Shown here one piece after another: positions 8,521 through 18,267 of a DNA stretch of 64,000 bases (position 1 is the first letter of the stretch; every line of letters starts with the position of its first letter). Source of the DNA: Palsa-883 sp963847615 (GTDB taxonomy: Bacteria; Pseudomonadota; Alphaproteobacteria; Acetobacterales; Acetobacteraceae). The notes under the pieces were generated by a model. It saw only the letters and a program-made list of their open reading frames with translations, did not search any database and was not told the origin of the DNA. The translations under genes and the position numbers were made by a program. The stretch covers positions 186,001-250,000 of the forward strand of contig CAWKAN010000017.1 of the NCBI GenBank assembly GCA_963847615.1, written 5' to 3'.

Positions 8521-8671
8521 CTGGTCGCCGACGCGCTATCTAGCGCGTACGGCGCTTTTCAGCCTGGGCTTATGTGCCTTCTGTTGCGGCAATGTCGCAT
8601 CCGGTGCTCCCAAATGTGAAAAGTATTTCGGCTCACGCAGTGTGGGCCGCCGGGTTGCATGGTGGAATACG

Positions 8672-8878
8672 ATGTCGCAAGGCACGGTAAAGTGGTTCAA
8701 CTCCCAGAAGGGGTTCGGGTTTATCCAGCCGGATGACGGCTCGAAGGATGTGTTCGTGCACATCTCGGCGGTGGAGCGTGCGGGCCTTGGCTCGCTGAAC
8801 GAGGGCCAGAAGCTCAGCTTCGACCTCGAGCGCGGCCAGCAGGGCAAGACCTCGGCCACGAACCTGAAGGCTATCTGA
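8672..8878 (+). CDS. Cold-shock protein (single CSD)
   Basis: 68 residues, one cold-shock domain. The nucleic-acid-binding motifs are KGFGFI (RNP1) and VFVHIS (RNP2), and the start MSQGTVKWFN is canonical. Such proteins bind single-stranded RNA/DNA and melt RNA structure during cold or general stress. The ATG at 8672 gives the family length; the longer open frame upstream is non-homologous. About 150 nt of leader separates it from the hairpin remnant, long enough for a structured 5' UTR as in other csp genes, though none was verified. Confidence 0.95.
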   Translation: MSQGTVKWFNSQKGFGFIQPDDGSKDVFVHISAVERAGLGSLNEGQKLSFDLERGQQGKTSATNLKAI

Positions 8879-8882
8879 GTTT

Positions 8883-8917
8883 CGCGGCCGATGCTGCCGG
8901 TGGCAGCATCGGCCGCG
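8883..8917 (+). terminator. 16-bp-stem hairpin between csp and the next small gene
   Basis: CGCGGCCGATGCTGCC and its exact complement flank a GGT loop. It starts 4 nt after the csp stop and ends 12 nt before the next start codon at 8930. There is no U-tract. It may end or slow csp transcription, protect the csp mRNA 3' end, or control translation of the next gene, whose AGGGA ribosome site follows directly. Confidence 0.7.
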
Positions 8918-8929
8918 ACCAGGGATACC

Positions 8930-9139
8930 ATGAGCATCCACAAGTTTGCGGTTGGCCAAGTGGTCGATTTTCTGCCGGGTCCGGGCGATGCCAACGTGCC
9001 CCGCGGGAAGTACAAGATCCAGCGATTGCAGCCGAGCGAGACCAGAGACCCGCAATATCGTGTAAAGCACGCCGTGGATGGGCATGAGCGCGTGGTGGCG
9101 GAGAGCCAGATCGCGCCCCGCGATAGCCGGCTGGGCTAG
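8930..9139 (+). CDS. Small conserved protein of unknown function (69 aa)
   Basis: Start MSIHKFAVGQ at the ATG 8930, preceded by AGGGATACC. The pattern FAVGQVVDFLPG then KYKIQRL and YRVKHAVDGHERVV suggests a compact SH3-like beta-barrel, with the final ESQI common in small alphaproteobacterial proteins of this kind. I recognise the type but no assigned function. It has no signal peptide or membrane segment. It is separated from csp only by a strong hairpin and is followed by other small genes in the same direction. Confidence 0.75.
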   Translation: MSIHKFAVGQVVDFLPGPGDANVPRGKYKIQRLQPSETRDPQYRVKHAVDGHERVVAESQIAPRDSRLG

Positions 9140-9201
9140 CACTTGTGGGTGGTGAGGCTGGCTGAGCAGCGGCGCGCCAGCCGGGGGCGCAGGAGCGGAT
9201 G

Positions 9202-9417
9202 ATGGCATTCAAGCCGAACTACAATCAGCAACGGGCTGAGCGGAATCGCGCCAAGCAGGCGAAGAAGGATGCCAAGTTGCGGGAGCGCGAGGACGCGGTC
9301 GCCCGCCGCAAGGCCGATCCGGACGCCGGGCCGGCCGATGCGCCCGAGCTTGCCGCCGAGGCCGATGCCGCCGAGGCCGGGGCACCCGAGGCAGGAGCCG
9401 CCGCCGGGTCGCGCTGA
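9202..9417 (+). CDS. Small charged protein, probable coiled coil (71 aa)
   Basis: MAFKPNYNQQRAERNRAKQAK followed by a Lys/Arg/Glu-rich helix (residues 8-35) and an Ala/Glu/Pro tail. The AGGAG at 9191 is 6 nt from the ATG at 9202 and 3 nt from another ATG at 9199, so I prefer 9202. The N-terminal FKPNYN-RAERxRAK pattern recurs in small alphaproteobacterial proteins without function. It is probably cytoplasmic and could bind nucleic acid given the basic helix (inference). Confidence 0.65.
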   Translation: MAFKPNYNQQRAERNRAKQAKKDAKLREREDAVARRKADPDAGPADAPELAAEADAAEAGAPEAGAAAGSR

Positions 9418-9439
9418 GAGTTTGCTCGGAGCAAGATAC

Positions 9440-9661
9440 ATGGCGATGAAACGACGCTCGTTGAGCAGCTTCGTGCTGTTCGATGTGACCTATGTCGACG
9501 GCAGCCGCAGTTCGAATCGCAAGGTTCTGAGCAGCGTCCTCGACGGCTTCGAGGGCGAGGCGGCTGCCACCGCGGTGATCGAGGCCCAGGATCGCGAGAT
9601 CGCGTCCGCCTCCGGACGGGCCAGAAGCGACATCAAGTCGATCAAGCGCGTGCGGACGTGA
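9440..9661 (+). CDS. Small protein of unknown function (73 aa)
   Basis: Begins MAMKRRSLSSFVLFDVTYVDG and ends SIKRVRT. The first part predicts a beta-hairpin (FVLFDVTYVDGSRSSNRKV), the rest an acidic-to-basic helix (EAAATAVIEAQDREIA). It is close behind the preceding small gene (22 nt) and likely co-transcribed. No family name can be given; typical codon use and downstream-facing context support a real gene. Confidence 0.6.
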   Translation: MAMKRRSLSSFVLFDVTYVDGSRSSNRKVLSSVLDGFEGEAAATAVIEAQDREIASASGRARSDIKSIKRVRT

Positions 9662-9870
9662 TCCGCCGGTAGCCTGCCGTGCGGCGCCCGGCGCAAGCCG
9701 CGGCGTGGGCCAGGACGCTGCGAGTTCTGGCGGCAACGCCGATGGCGGCCGGTAATTTCGTGGTGCGCAAGGCCTGGGCGCGAGGTGTGGTCGGCCGGCG
9801 CTTCCGGCCGGGCGATCGGCACGCGCCCGACACCTATGGCACAGCGGCCGGGCCCGTCGCGCCGAGTTTG

Positions 9871-9930
9871 GATCGCGTGGCCCTGGATCGCGTGGCCCTG
9901 GATCGGGTGGCCCTGGATCGCCTGGCCGGG
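9871..9930. repeat. Four tandem copies of a 15-bp unit
   Basis: GATCGCGTGGCCCTG occurs four times head to tail, the third with one and the fourth with a few changes. It lies in the otherwise gene-free 9662-10142 stretch between the small genes and groES. No protein is supported on either strand, although open frames exist because the unit is a multiple of three. Confidence 0.9.
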
Positions 9931-9968
9931 CACCGCTCGCACCGGCAAACCGCCCCGCCAAGTTCGTG

Positions 9969-9995
9969 CTGGCACTCGACACCCGAGAGTGCTAA
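9969..9995 (+). promoter_or_regulatory. CIRCE element (HrcA operator) upstream of groESL
   Basis: CTGGCACTC, nine spacer bases, GAGTGCTAA. The consensus CIRCE is TTAGCACTC-N9-GAGTGCTAA; the right half matches fully and the left differs at two of nine positions. It is about 150 bp upstream of groES, as expected for repression of the chaperonin operon by HrcA until heat stress depletes active HrcA. hrcA itself is not in this window. Confidence 0.93.
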
Positions 9996-10142
9996 CAAGC
10001 GCTTCGCAAGACGTGCCTAACCGAAAGCGGCGTCGCACCCCGGCCGCCAATCGCCAATCGGGACGCGTTTCAAGGTGCCCGTCGCAAGGTGCCGGTTTCA
10101 TCGCACCCGTGGCACGGGCGCAAAGTCCAGGAGCCTAATCCA

Positions 10143-10466
10143 ATGAAGTTTCGTCCCCTGCATGATCGGGTGGTGGTTCGCCGCCTCAGCGCCGAAGAGA
10201 AGACCGCCGGCGGCATCATCATTCCCGACACCGCGCAGGAAAAGCCGATGGAAGGCGAGATCATCGCCGCGGGTCCCGGTGCCCGCAACGAAGCCGGGCA
10301 GCTCGTGCCGCTCGACGTCAAGGACGGCGACCGCATCCTGTTCGGCAAATGGTCGGGCACCGAGGTCAAGATCGACGGCGAGGAGCTGCTGATCATGAAG
10401 GAGTCCGACATCATGGGCATCATCACCGGCGCACCCGCCGCGGCGGCCAAGAAGAAGGCCGCCTGA
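10143..10466 (+). CDS. groES: Co-chaperonin GroES
   Basis: 107 residues starting MKFRPLHDRVVVRRL, with the mobile loop around EEKTAGGIIIPDTAQEKP that contacts GroEL and the conserved GPG turn. The heptameric lid closes the GroEL folding chamber in the cytoplasm. It is slightly longer than usual (95-105) because of an Ala/Lys tail (APAAAAKKKAA). It lies 37 nt before groEL and downstream of a CIRCE element, so it is heat-regulated through HrcA. Confidence 0.98.
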   Translation: MKFRPLHDRVVVRRLSAEEKTAGGIIIPDTAQEKPMEGEIIAAGPGARNEAGQLVPLDVKDGDRILFGKWSGTEVKIDGEELLIMKESDIMGIITGAPAAAAKKKAA

Positions 10467-10503
10467 TCCCACCCGTTCTTTCAATTCAGCAAGGATTCAG
10501 CAC

Positions 10504-12168
<1,665 letters not shown>

Positions 12169-12204
12169 GCCGCCTCGCCACGCTGCCCGTCAGCGTGACA
12201 CGAC

Positions 12205-12251
12205 AACACCCGCCACGCGGCCCTGCAGGGCTGCGTGGCGGGTGTTTTTTT
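12205..12251 (+). terminator. Rho-independent terminator of groESL
   Basis: A 14-bp stem (AACACCCGCCACGC with its exact complement) around a GC-rich loop, followed by seven T residues at 12245-12251. It lies 36 nt after the groEL stop and is the only classical stem-plus-U-tract terminator clearly seen in the window. Confidence 0.95.
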
Positions 12252-12532
12252 CGTGGGCGCTTGCACATGCCGCCCGTCGCGATCGCCGGATTTGCGGCCA
12301 GCCGCCGAGCTGTTCCGTCAACCGCTGTGTCGCGGGGGTTTGCGGGTGTCGCCTTGGGAACCGGAAATCGCCGCACCACGAGGCGGCGCGGTTCGTGGCG
12401 GCGCGGTTTGGCGTGTTGCTCGCGCAGGCGTACAATTGGCGTTATCCGACGTGGCACGAGTCGTCCTGCGCGTGCGAGCAGGGCGTGCGGCCGGGCCGCG
12501 GCGTGCCGGCGACAACCAGTGGGAGAACGACG

Positions 12533-12677
12533 TTGGCCAAAGGTCGCAACGCCAGACATCGCGAAGCCAAGAAGCCTAAGGCGGACAAGAAGCCGAGTTC
12601 AGGCTGGCTCGACGTTCCTTCGTCCGCAGCCCCCGGGCAAACCGCTGCCTGCCAAGGAACCCGCGAAGTCGAGCTGA
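12533..12677 (+). pseudogene. Small basic protein, probably frameshifted
   Basis: A TTG codon at 12533 follows GGGAG by 7 nt and opens MAKGRNARHREAKKPKADKK, the start typical of small lysine-rich alphaproteobacterial proteins. In this frame the sequence then degenerates into an unconvincing Arg/Pro tail up to 12814. In the +1 frame, from about 12605, the reading PPGKPLPAKEPAKSS ends at a stop at 12677 and looks like the natural C-terminus. I infer a single-base frameshift near 12600-12610. It could be sequence error or real decay. If intact, it would encode about 48 residues. Confidence 0.45.
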
Positions 12678-13048
12678 CCAGGACGGTCCGCCTGCAGGGG
12701 CGGGCTGGGTCGTATCGCCTGGCTTGCGTATCGCCCGCGGTTTGCCGGGCGGCGCTGCCCCGCGCGCCGCGCCCCCGACCTTCGCGGCGCGGCCCGGTAC
12801 GACGTCGTTGCTGACGTGTCCCGATTGGGTCGCAGCCCGTGGTATGGCTGCGCGGTGATCAGCGCGACGTCCGGCGGGGCCGGCTGGGTGTCGGGCGCGG
12901 TCGGGTTGTTTGGCGTGCAGTGTGGTGCGTGCCGACTCGGGGGCCGGGTTATCGTCATCGAAGGCCCAATCGAGCGTCCCGGGCCATCGACCAAGCGCGC
13001 AACGCCGCGTCGCGTGCAACCCCCGACCATGCGGCAGCATCACCTGGC
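12678..13048. other. Gene-free stretch
   Basis: Open frames exist on both strands but none shows a convincing ribosome site, domain or composition unlike a shadow of GC-rich DNA. I see no repeat or strong terminator here. It could hold the promoter of the small gene starting at 13060. Confidence 0.4.
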
Positions 13049-13059
13049 AGGAGGCCCCC

Positions 13060-13308
13060 TTGGCTCGCGAGACGATCTACCTCGTTCAGGCGTTCAAACC
13101 AGGCAAAGGGGCGCGCCTGAATGCGGACGCGGCGATCCGCTGCAAATCCTCCGATGGCGCGCGCCGGACCGCCGAGGGGCTGGCACTGACACGGGCGGGG
13201 GTCGTCGCGTTCTCGACCTCGGGCGATGCGGAGCTGGGCGAATACGACGACGAGCCCACGATCATCTTCAAGATGGGACGGCTGCCGGCGCCGTTCGAAG
13301 ACGGGTGA
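13060..13308 (+). CDS. Small conserved protein of unknown function (82 aa)
   Basis: Starts at a TTG (13060) preceded by a perfect AGGAGG with 5-nt spacing, giving MARETIYLVQAF. The sequence IYLVQAFKPGKG, then CKSSDGARRTAEGLA, then GVVAFSTSGDAELGEYDDEP and ILY-like IIFKMGRLP matches a widespread small alphaproteobacterial family that has no name I can give. It is cytoplasmic and acidic at the C-terminus. A stable hairpin follows the stop. The TTG choice is based on the ribosome site and on homology starting directly there. Confidence 0.75.
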   Translation: MARETIYLVQAFKPGKGARLNADAAIRCKSSDGARRTAEGLALTRAGVVAFSTSGDAELGEYDDEPTIIFKMGRLPAPFEDG

Positions 13309-13318
13309 GGTGAGGCAA

Positions 13319-13355
13319 GGTCGGGGCTCCGCCCCGACCTGGCTTTTGTTTCACC
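13319..13355 (+). terminator. Hairpin terminator after the 82-aa gene
   Basis: GGTCGGGGCTCCGCCCCGACC is a perfect short-loop stem about 10 nt after the stop, followed by TGGCTTTTGTTTC, a weak T-rich run. The stem belongs to the same sequence type as the hairpin-island modules. Probable terminator. Confidence 0.7.
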
Positions 13356-13563
13356 CGATTGCCCTGCTGTCTCCCGCCGGCAACCTTGTTCGTCGTTGTA
13401 CCAGGGCGCATACTTGTTCAACGCGACGACCGGTACCGTGAGCGACGGGAAGTCTGTCCGCATGTTCTTCATGATGCGTGATTTGGCAATTCGGTCTTCT
13501 GGCCTGCCGCCGGGCACTGGGTGCCGTGCGGGCTGATGTTGGTTGGATTGGCGCGGGGTGTCG

Positions 13564-14091
13564 ATGATGTTGTCTGGATCGGAGCATTGGGTGCTGCTGG
13601 AATTTCCGCTGTTCATCCTGACGGCTGTTTGCACGCATCTGGTGGTGTCGTTCAGCCAGACCGCATTGCATCGCTGGCTTGGGCATCGGCGGATGGGTGG
13701 CATGTTCTTCCGCAATCACATCGACTTCCATCATGCCTACTACGCCAGAGACCATCTGGCGTCTGCCGCCTATCGCGGCGAGGAGGGGAACAACACGCCG
13801 TTCTTTCTGATTCCGACGGCGCTGCTCGGCAGCGCGTTGTTCTTTGCACTGCCGTTTCAACTGTTCGCGGTGATGGCGATCACCGCCGCCGCGTCGTTTT
13901 ACGCCCACGTGTTGTTCGACAAGGAATACCATGTGGAGGGCTCGCGGCTTGAACGTTTCGCCTGGTTCCGCCGCAAGCAGCAGCTCCACTTCGTGCACCA
14001 CCTGCATGCCAACACCAACTTCGCGGTGATCGACTTCTTCTGGGATCGGCTGCTGGGTACCTATCGGCGGCCCGACGGCGATATCCACTGA
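13564..14091 (+). CDS. Fatty acid hydroxylase superfamily membrane protein
   Basis: About 175 residues with three or four membrane segments and the histidine clusters of the fatty-acid hydroxylase/sterol desaturase superfamily: HRWLGH, HIDFHH and HFVHHLH. These ligate a di-iron centre used for O2-dependent hydroxylation or desaturation of lipids in the membrane. Two adjacent ATGs (13564, 13567) are possible starts. It is shorter than many members (200-300), so it may be a minimal form. The substrate is unknown. Confidence 0.85.
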   Translation: MMLSGSEHWVLLEFPLFILTAVCTHLVVSFSQTALHRWLGHRRMGGMFFRNHIDFHHAYYARDHLASAAYRGEEGNNTPFFLIPTALLGSALFFALPFQLFAVMAITAAASFYAHVLFDKEYHVEGSRLERFAWFRRKQQLHFVHHLHANTNFAVIDFFWDRLLGTYRRPDGDIH

Positions 14092-14229
14092 CGCCAGCGC
14101 CACGGCGCGCCGGCGTCGTCCGCACTGCGCCGCGGCGATGTCTGCGCTGCGTCGGACGCGGTGCGATGGGCGATCGGCCGGTCGAAATCCGCTGCAGGCT
14201 TGTATTTGTCCTGTGCCGGGCTTAGGTAA

Positions 14230-14763
14230 GTGCTGGCTTCCCCAACAATTTTGGGTCAACTGGTGACAACGCCCAGTGTAACCGCTTTGCAGCGCGCAGA
14301 TGTTAACGAATTCCTGTTCGCCGAGGTCGGGACGGAACCGAGCGGCATGATGCTCAGTGTCATCTCGCTGTTTGCCCGCCAGGGCAGCGACCCCTGGCGA
14401 GAAGCCAATCGGCTGGCGGAACTTCCCAGGGCGGCGGCGGCTGACAGTCTCGCGCAGGCAATCGCTGATTTGCCGCCGGGACAGTGGACGCTGCCGGATG
14501 CCGCGGCGATCGCCGCGCGCTTGATCGGCCTGTTGCCCGCGCGCCCGGCCAGGGTCGAACGACCGTCGGCGGCCAATGTCGTGGCCTGGCCGCCCTCGAC
14601 CCGAAGTACCGTCATACTCGCCGGCATCGCATTTGGCGTTGTCTGCGCCGCCGCGGTGATGCTGCGCCCGGCGTCCGCACGCTTCGATGGCCGCGATGTC
14701 GCGTCGTTCGTGACGCAGGCGCCTGGGGATGTGCCCCAGTCCGCCGCGCCCGGGTCCCGCTAG
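14230..14763 (+). CDS. Hypothetical protein with C-terminal membrane anchor (177 aa)
   Basis: Starts at a GTG (14230) with AGGTAA just upstream. The N-terminal 100 residues are soluble, with a pattern like LFAEVGTEPSGMMLSVISLFARQGSDPWREANRLAELP. One hydrophobic segment (TVILAGIAFGVVCAAAVML, around residues 127-147) is followed by a short tail. This suggests a tail-anchored or single-pass inner-membrane protein. No family function recognised. Codon use and uninterrupted frame argue for a real gene. Confidence 0.65.
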   Translation: MLASPTILGQLVTTPSVTALQRADVNEFLFAEVGTEPSGMMLSVISLFARQGSDPWREANRLAELPRAAAADSLAQAIADLPPGQWTLPDAAAIAARLIGLLPARPARVERPSAANVVAWPPSTRSTVILAGIAFGVVCAAAVMLRPASARFDGRDVASFVTQAPGDVPQSAAPGSR

Positions 14764-14858
14764 CCGGGATGTCTCACACTGTCGCGGGATGATGGCGAAG
14801 GGAATTGTCGTGCCCAATGATCCCATGGGCGGGTTTCGCGCCGCCCCCAATACAGGTC

Positions 14859-15042
14859 GCTCATATGGCGTTGACTGTTGGACGGCCCGTAGGGCGGAAA
14901 AGCGCAGCGCCTTCCGCCACCGCCGGGCGAGCCGCTCGCATCTGCCGACGTCCCCAACAACATATCCCGCCACCGTCCGACGGCGGAAGGCGCTGCGCTT
15001 TTCCGCCCTACGGGGCCGTCCAACCGTCAACGCCATAAGAGC
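14859..15042 (+). mobile_element. MITE copy 2
   Basis: Full-length 184-bp copy. Left end GCTCATATGGCGTTGACTG, right end its near-complement GTCAACGCCATAAGAGC. The two 60-nt arms surround a core that is in the forward orientation. The flanks contain a direct repeat ATACAGGT on both sides (14851-14858 vicinity and just after 15043), which I read as an 8-bp target duplication. Non-coding. Confidence 0.92.
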
Positions 15043-15246
15043 CATACAGGTTGTATTCGCAAGGCGCGAAAGCCGTTTGGCGCGGCAAGGACCGCGCCAG
15101 CGCCCGCGAGAGTGGGAGAAATCCCGGCTAGACCGGCCCGCTTCGCCCGACCGCCGGGCGGCAACGCCGCGCCTCCATGCCCCGCGCCTCCATGCCCTGC
15201 AACTCCGTGCCCTGTGCCTCGATCTCATGTAACAAGGAACCCACCG

Positions 15247-15582
15247 ATGGACCGACCACCCGGCGACAACCAAGCCGATCCCGAGCGCCAGGCCGACAAG
15301 CAGGCGAACGAGATGAAAGACCAGTTGCGCAAGGAAGTCGCGCTGTGGAATGCGGCGCGCGACGACTCCTCGGCCAGGCAGGTCGCTGACTTGCGTGCCC
15401 CGGCGACGCCGCGCGCCGCGCCGCGCCCGGCAAAGAAGGCGACCCGCGCCAAATCGGCCGCGGCGCCGACTGCGGCCCCAGGGGCGAAGCCCGGGGCGGC
15501 GAAGAAGCCGTTCAGCATGGCGTTCGATGGGGTGACCGACGCGGAGCACATCACCTATATGATCGCGCGCGGCAGGCGATGA
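15247..15582 (+). CDS. Small Ala/Pro/Lys-rich protein (111 aa)
   Basis: Starts MDRPPGDNQADPER at the ATG 15247 with AAGGAA 13 nt before. A charged N-terminal helix (QADKQANEMKDQLRKEVALW) is followed by an Ala/Pro/Lys-rich linker of histone-like composition (PAKKATRAKSAAAPTAAPG) and a C-terminal FDGVTDAEHITYMIARGRR. The linker could bind nucleic acids, but no domain is recognised. It lies downstream of MITE copy 2. Just upstream (15175-15230) there are short imperfect repeats of GCCTCCATGCCC type. Confidence 0.6.
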   Translation: MDRPPGDNQADPERQADKQANEMKDQLRKEVALWNAARDDSSARQVADLRAPATPRAAPRPAKKATRAKSAAAPTAAPGAKPGAAKKPFSMAFDGVTDAEHITYMIARGRR

Positions 15583-15975
15583 ACCCGATCGCCTGACAAA
15601 CCGGAGGCGGTTGGCCTGGTGCGCCGCCGCCATGTCACGCCGGCCCACGCCGATCTGCGGCGGTTGGGGGCGTCAGGCCGGCCGTCGCGATCGGCCGGCG
15701 ACCACGTCCTGACGCCGGTGTCCGGGCAGCGCCTCGCCGCGCCGGTCCGCGCGGCGGGTGCGCCGGCGCGAGGGGGGTGCCGGCACCACGGCCCGGCGTG
15801 ATCGCGGCGCGCGATCGGCAAGCAGGCCGCGGGAGCCCGCCGAACGCCCCGCCGACGTCGCTGCCGGATGCCTGCCGCGAAGCACCGACCAGCTGCCGGC
15901 CCAACCCCTGCCGGCGAAACCGATCCGTCAGTGCCGGGCGACCCCCAGATTGCGCCACGCACGCAGGAGGCAAGC
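15583..15975. other. Gene-free stretch
   Basis: No supported gene on either strand; the open frames are arginine/proline-rich shadows. It presumably holds the promoter of the next small gene, whose AGGAGG site is at 15965. Confidence 0.4.
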
Positions 15976-16191
15976 ATGCAAGCGGACCCGACCTACGACG
16001 GCCAGATCTCCTATGACTATGACGAATTCTGCAAGGATTACGGGCATCCGGCGGGCCGGATGTTCACCTTCGAGCTGACGCAGGGGGCGGTCACCTACGT
16101 TTACGCCGATGTGATCGGGTTTGTCCGCGGCGACGAGGTGGTGTTCTGCCTTGATGCGTTGGATCTGGTGCAGACCCGCAGGGCCCACTGA
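15976..16191 (+). CDS. Small hypothetical protein (71 aa)
   Basis: ATG at 15976 preceded by AGGAGG at 15965-15970. The sequence MQADPTYDGQISYDYDEFCKDY is tyrosine- and acid-rich; the rest (GAVTYVYADVIGFVRGDEVVFCLDALDLV) predicts a small beta-sheet. No known family. The ribosome site and the coherent composition make it a likely gene. Confidence 0.6.
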   Translation: MQADPTYDGQISYDYDEFCKDYGHPAGRMFTFELTQGAVTYVYADVIGFVRGDEVVFCLDALDLVQTRRAH

Positions 16192-16480
16192 TATCAGCGG
16201 CCGGAAATGATGCCGCTTCGATCATTTCGGGCGCTTTTGTCGCGCCTGGGGTTGCCCACGGGAGTTGCGGGCGGCCCCGCGCCCGACCAAGCCGCATACC
16301 GACGGCCCAACACCGGCCGATCGGTCAGCCAATAGGGAAGTTGGTGTGAGCCCGACCTGCGCGCTCGCGGCAATGCAGATCCCCGCTGCGAACCAATCGC
16401 CGGCTGCGTCGGCGCGAAGGCGCCCCGCGAACCAGGCGACAGGCGGCGCGGGCCGGCGCGACTTGCGGCCGATGCTGTGA
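16192..16480. other. Gene-free stretch between convergent genes
   Basis: Lies between a plus-strand small gene and the minus-strand tandem cold-shock gene. I see no coding signal. A hairpin at its right edge is listed separately. Confidence 0.4.
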
Positions 16481-16504
16481 CGGGGCCGCGTCCTGGCGGC
16501 CCCG
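16481..16504 (-). terminator. Hairpin downstream of the tandem cold-shock gene
   Basis: CGGGGCCGC and its complement with a six-base loop, 17 nt past the minus-strand stop at 16521. No U-tract on the minus strand; probable terminator or 3' stabiliser. Confidence 0.55.
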
Positions 16505-16520
16505 TGACAACGATCCCTGG

Positions 16521-17156
16521 TCAGTCGGCGCTGATCGAGGCCGCCTCGGGTCCCTTGGCGCCCTGCACGACGCCGATGCGGACCGACTGGCCCTCCTGCA
16601 ACGGCGGCAGGCCGGCACGCTCGAGGGCGGTGGCATGGACGAACACGTCCTTGCCGCCGGATTGCGGGGTGATGAAGCCGAAGCCCTTGTCAGGATTGTA
16701 CCACTTGACCGTGCCGATCATCTCGGCGGCCGAACTGAGGTCAACCGGCTGGCGCGGCGCGCTGGGTGCGCGCGGACGCGACCCCGGCGAGGGGCGCGAT
16801 CCTGGCTGCTCGGCGGTGCTCTCGTCAACCGAGACGACCTGGTCGATCTGCCGCCCCTTCTGGCCGTTGCCGACCCGCACGCTGAGCGTCGCACCGGGGC
16901 TGACGGTCTGGTGACCGGCGGCCTGCAGGGCGTTCACGTGCAGGAACACATCGCCGGAGCCGTCGGCCAGGGCGGCGAACCCGTAGCCTTTCTCGGCGTT
17001 GAACCACTTGACGGTCGCGCGAACCTCCGGGGCAGAAAAGCTGGTCGCGACGGACGGGAAGGGCGCCGGGGTTGGCGCGTTGCCGTAGAAGTTGTCATCA
17101 TCAAACCCGCGCCGGCGCGGAGCCTGCCACTTCCGGTCGCTTTTGGACGATCTCAA
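16521..17156 (-). CDS. Tandem cold-shock-domain protein
   Basis: About 211 residues with two cold-shock domains. CSD1 (about residues 50-115) has VKWFNAEKGYGFA and VFLHVN; CSD2 (about 145-211) has VKWYNPDKGFGFI and VFVHAT. They are joined by a Ser/Pro/Arg-rich linker. The N-terminus RRRGFDDDNF is a short motif common in alphaproteobacterial double-CSD proteins. I chose the TTG at 17156, with GAGGA about 10 nt upstream, because upstream sequence lacks homology. The protein likely binds RNA. The gene is on the strand opposite to its small neighbours. Confidence 0.88.
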   Translation of the reverse strand: MRSSKSDRKWQAPRRRGFDDDNFYGNAPTPAPFPSVATSFSAPEVRATVKWFNAEKGYGFAALADGSGDVFLHVNALQAAGHQTVSPGATLSVRVGNGQKGRQIDQVVSVDESTAEQPGSRPSPGSRPRAPSAPRQPVDLSSAAEMIGTVKWYNPDKGFGFITPQSGGKDVFVHATALERAGLPPLQEGQSVRIGVVQGAKGPEAASISAD

Positions 17157-17323
17157 GATACTGCATTCCTCTGTTGTTACACCGGCGCCGTGACTCAGTA
17201 ACGGCCGGATAGTGCAGACTGATAGCACCCCGTGGCAGGTGCGATCAAATATAAACGGCTGGCTGCGGCGCGGATACCCGCGTCGAGGCGTGCAAGATGA
17301 TCGAGCATGTGTCATAAGCACGG

Positions 17324-17527
17324 ATGACCGACGCGATCTACCGCATCGTCTGCCGGCAGGATGACGGTTTTGTTGTGGAAATCGCCCGACCTGGTGCGCT
17401 TGCCCAGTTGGCGGCCGGTTTTGCAACCGAGGCCGAAGCCAGTAATTGGATCGCGCAGGACAAGCGGCTGTCGGCGGCGCCGGAGCCGTTTCGGGCGCTT
17501 GGTGGTCGCAGGTGGCGTGGCGTCTGA
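17324..17527 (+). CDS. Small conserved protein (67 aa)
   Basis: MTDAIYRIVCRQDDGFVVEI then FATEAEASNWIAQDKRL. It predicts two beta-strands followed by a helix, matching small Rhizobiales/Acetobacteraceae proteins annotated only as hypothetical. The start at the ATG 17324 is the first in frame. It diverges from the tandem cold-shock gene; the shared region 17157-17323 must hold both promoters. Confidence 0.65.
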   Translation: MTDAIYRIVCRQDDGFVVEIARPGALAQLAAGFATEAEASNWIAQDKRLSAAPEPFRALGGRRWRGV

Positions 17528-17764
17528 TGGGCAATGCAGCGCCTGCGGTTTGCCCAAAGCGCATCAGCAGGGCCATTCGCGAAACCGGCCTTGGTCTGAA
17601 CGACGTAGCCGCGACGCGTGACCCGCCGGAAGATTGGCGCCACCGGTCGCGCCCGGGATGATTGTCGTCCGGTTTATTCTTGTCTGGCTAATGCAATGGC
17701 GGTGCGACCTCCCCATTTTGTCAGCTACGAATCGCGTTGCTCGTCCGATCTCAGCCGTTCCACA

Positions 17765-18137
17765 ATGAAAGTGAACCCGATGCAAATTCCGGTCTGGACC
17801 AAACCCGCGCTCTGGGGTGCGGCGGCTGGCGCGGTGGGGATAGCCATTGTCGGCTTCTCACAGCTTGGCTGGAAGACCGCTGAACTCGGCCGAACGGTTC
17901 GCGCAGGCCCGTGCGGATACCGCGGTGGTCGCGGTGCTGGTGCCGTTCTGTGTGACCAAGGCGCAGCAAGATCCCGACCAGGCGATGCTCGCCAAGCTGC
18001 GGGCGGAAGACTCCGCATATACCCGCAACGATATGGTGAGCAAGGCGGGTTGGGCGACGGTCGGCGGCGATACGTCGCCGGATAGCGCTCTGGCGAATGC
18101 CTGCTCGGACAAGCTTCGCAGCATGAAGTCGAGCTAA
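17765..18137 (+). pseudogene. Membrane-anchored small conserved protein, frameshifted
   Basis: The ATG at 17765 opens MKVNPMQIPVWTKPALWGAAAG with a membrane helix (AAAGAVGIAIVGF) up to WKTAEL near 17885. The natural continuation, AERFAQARADTAVVAVLVPFC and then GWATVGGDTSPDSALANAC, is in the next frame and ends at 18137. The two parts together match a small alphaproteobacterial family (membrane anchor plus a domain with two cysteines). One extra base near 17880-17888 would explain it. I cannot tell real mutation from sequence error. Confidence 0.7.
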
Positions 18138-18267
18138 GGGTCGTACGGCATAGCCGGCCAGCCAAGGTGATCCGCGGCGCGAATCGGCAACAAAACGGCT
18201 CCGTCCAACTCATGGCGGAGCCGGGTCCGCGGGACCAACGGCCAATTTCAGCGATTGGAAATGTGTG

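Noticed and set aside
14861..15023. Open frames in the MITE (peptides with RRAEKRSAF) as a small gene
   Set aside because: The same frame occurs in every copy in both orientations and arises from the inverted arms; no ribosome site.
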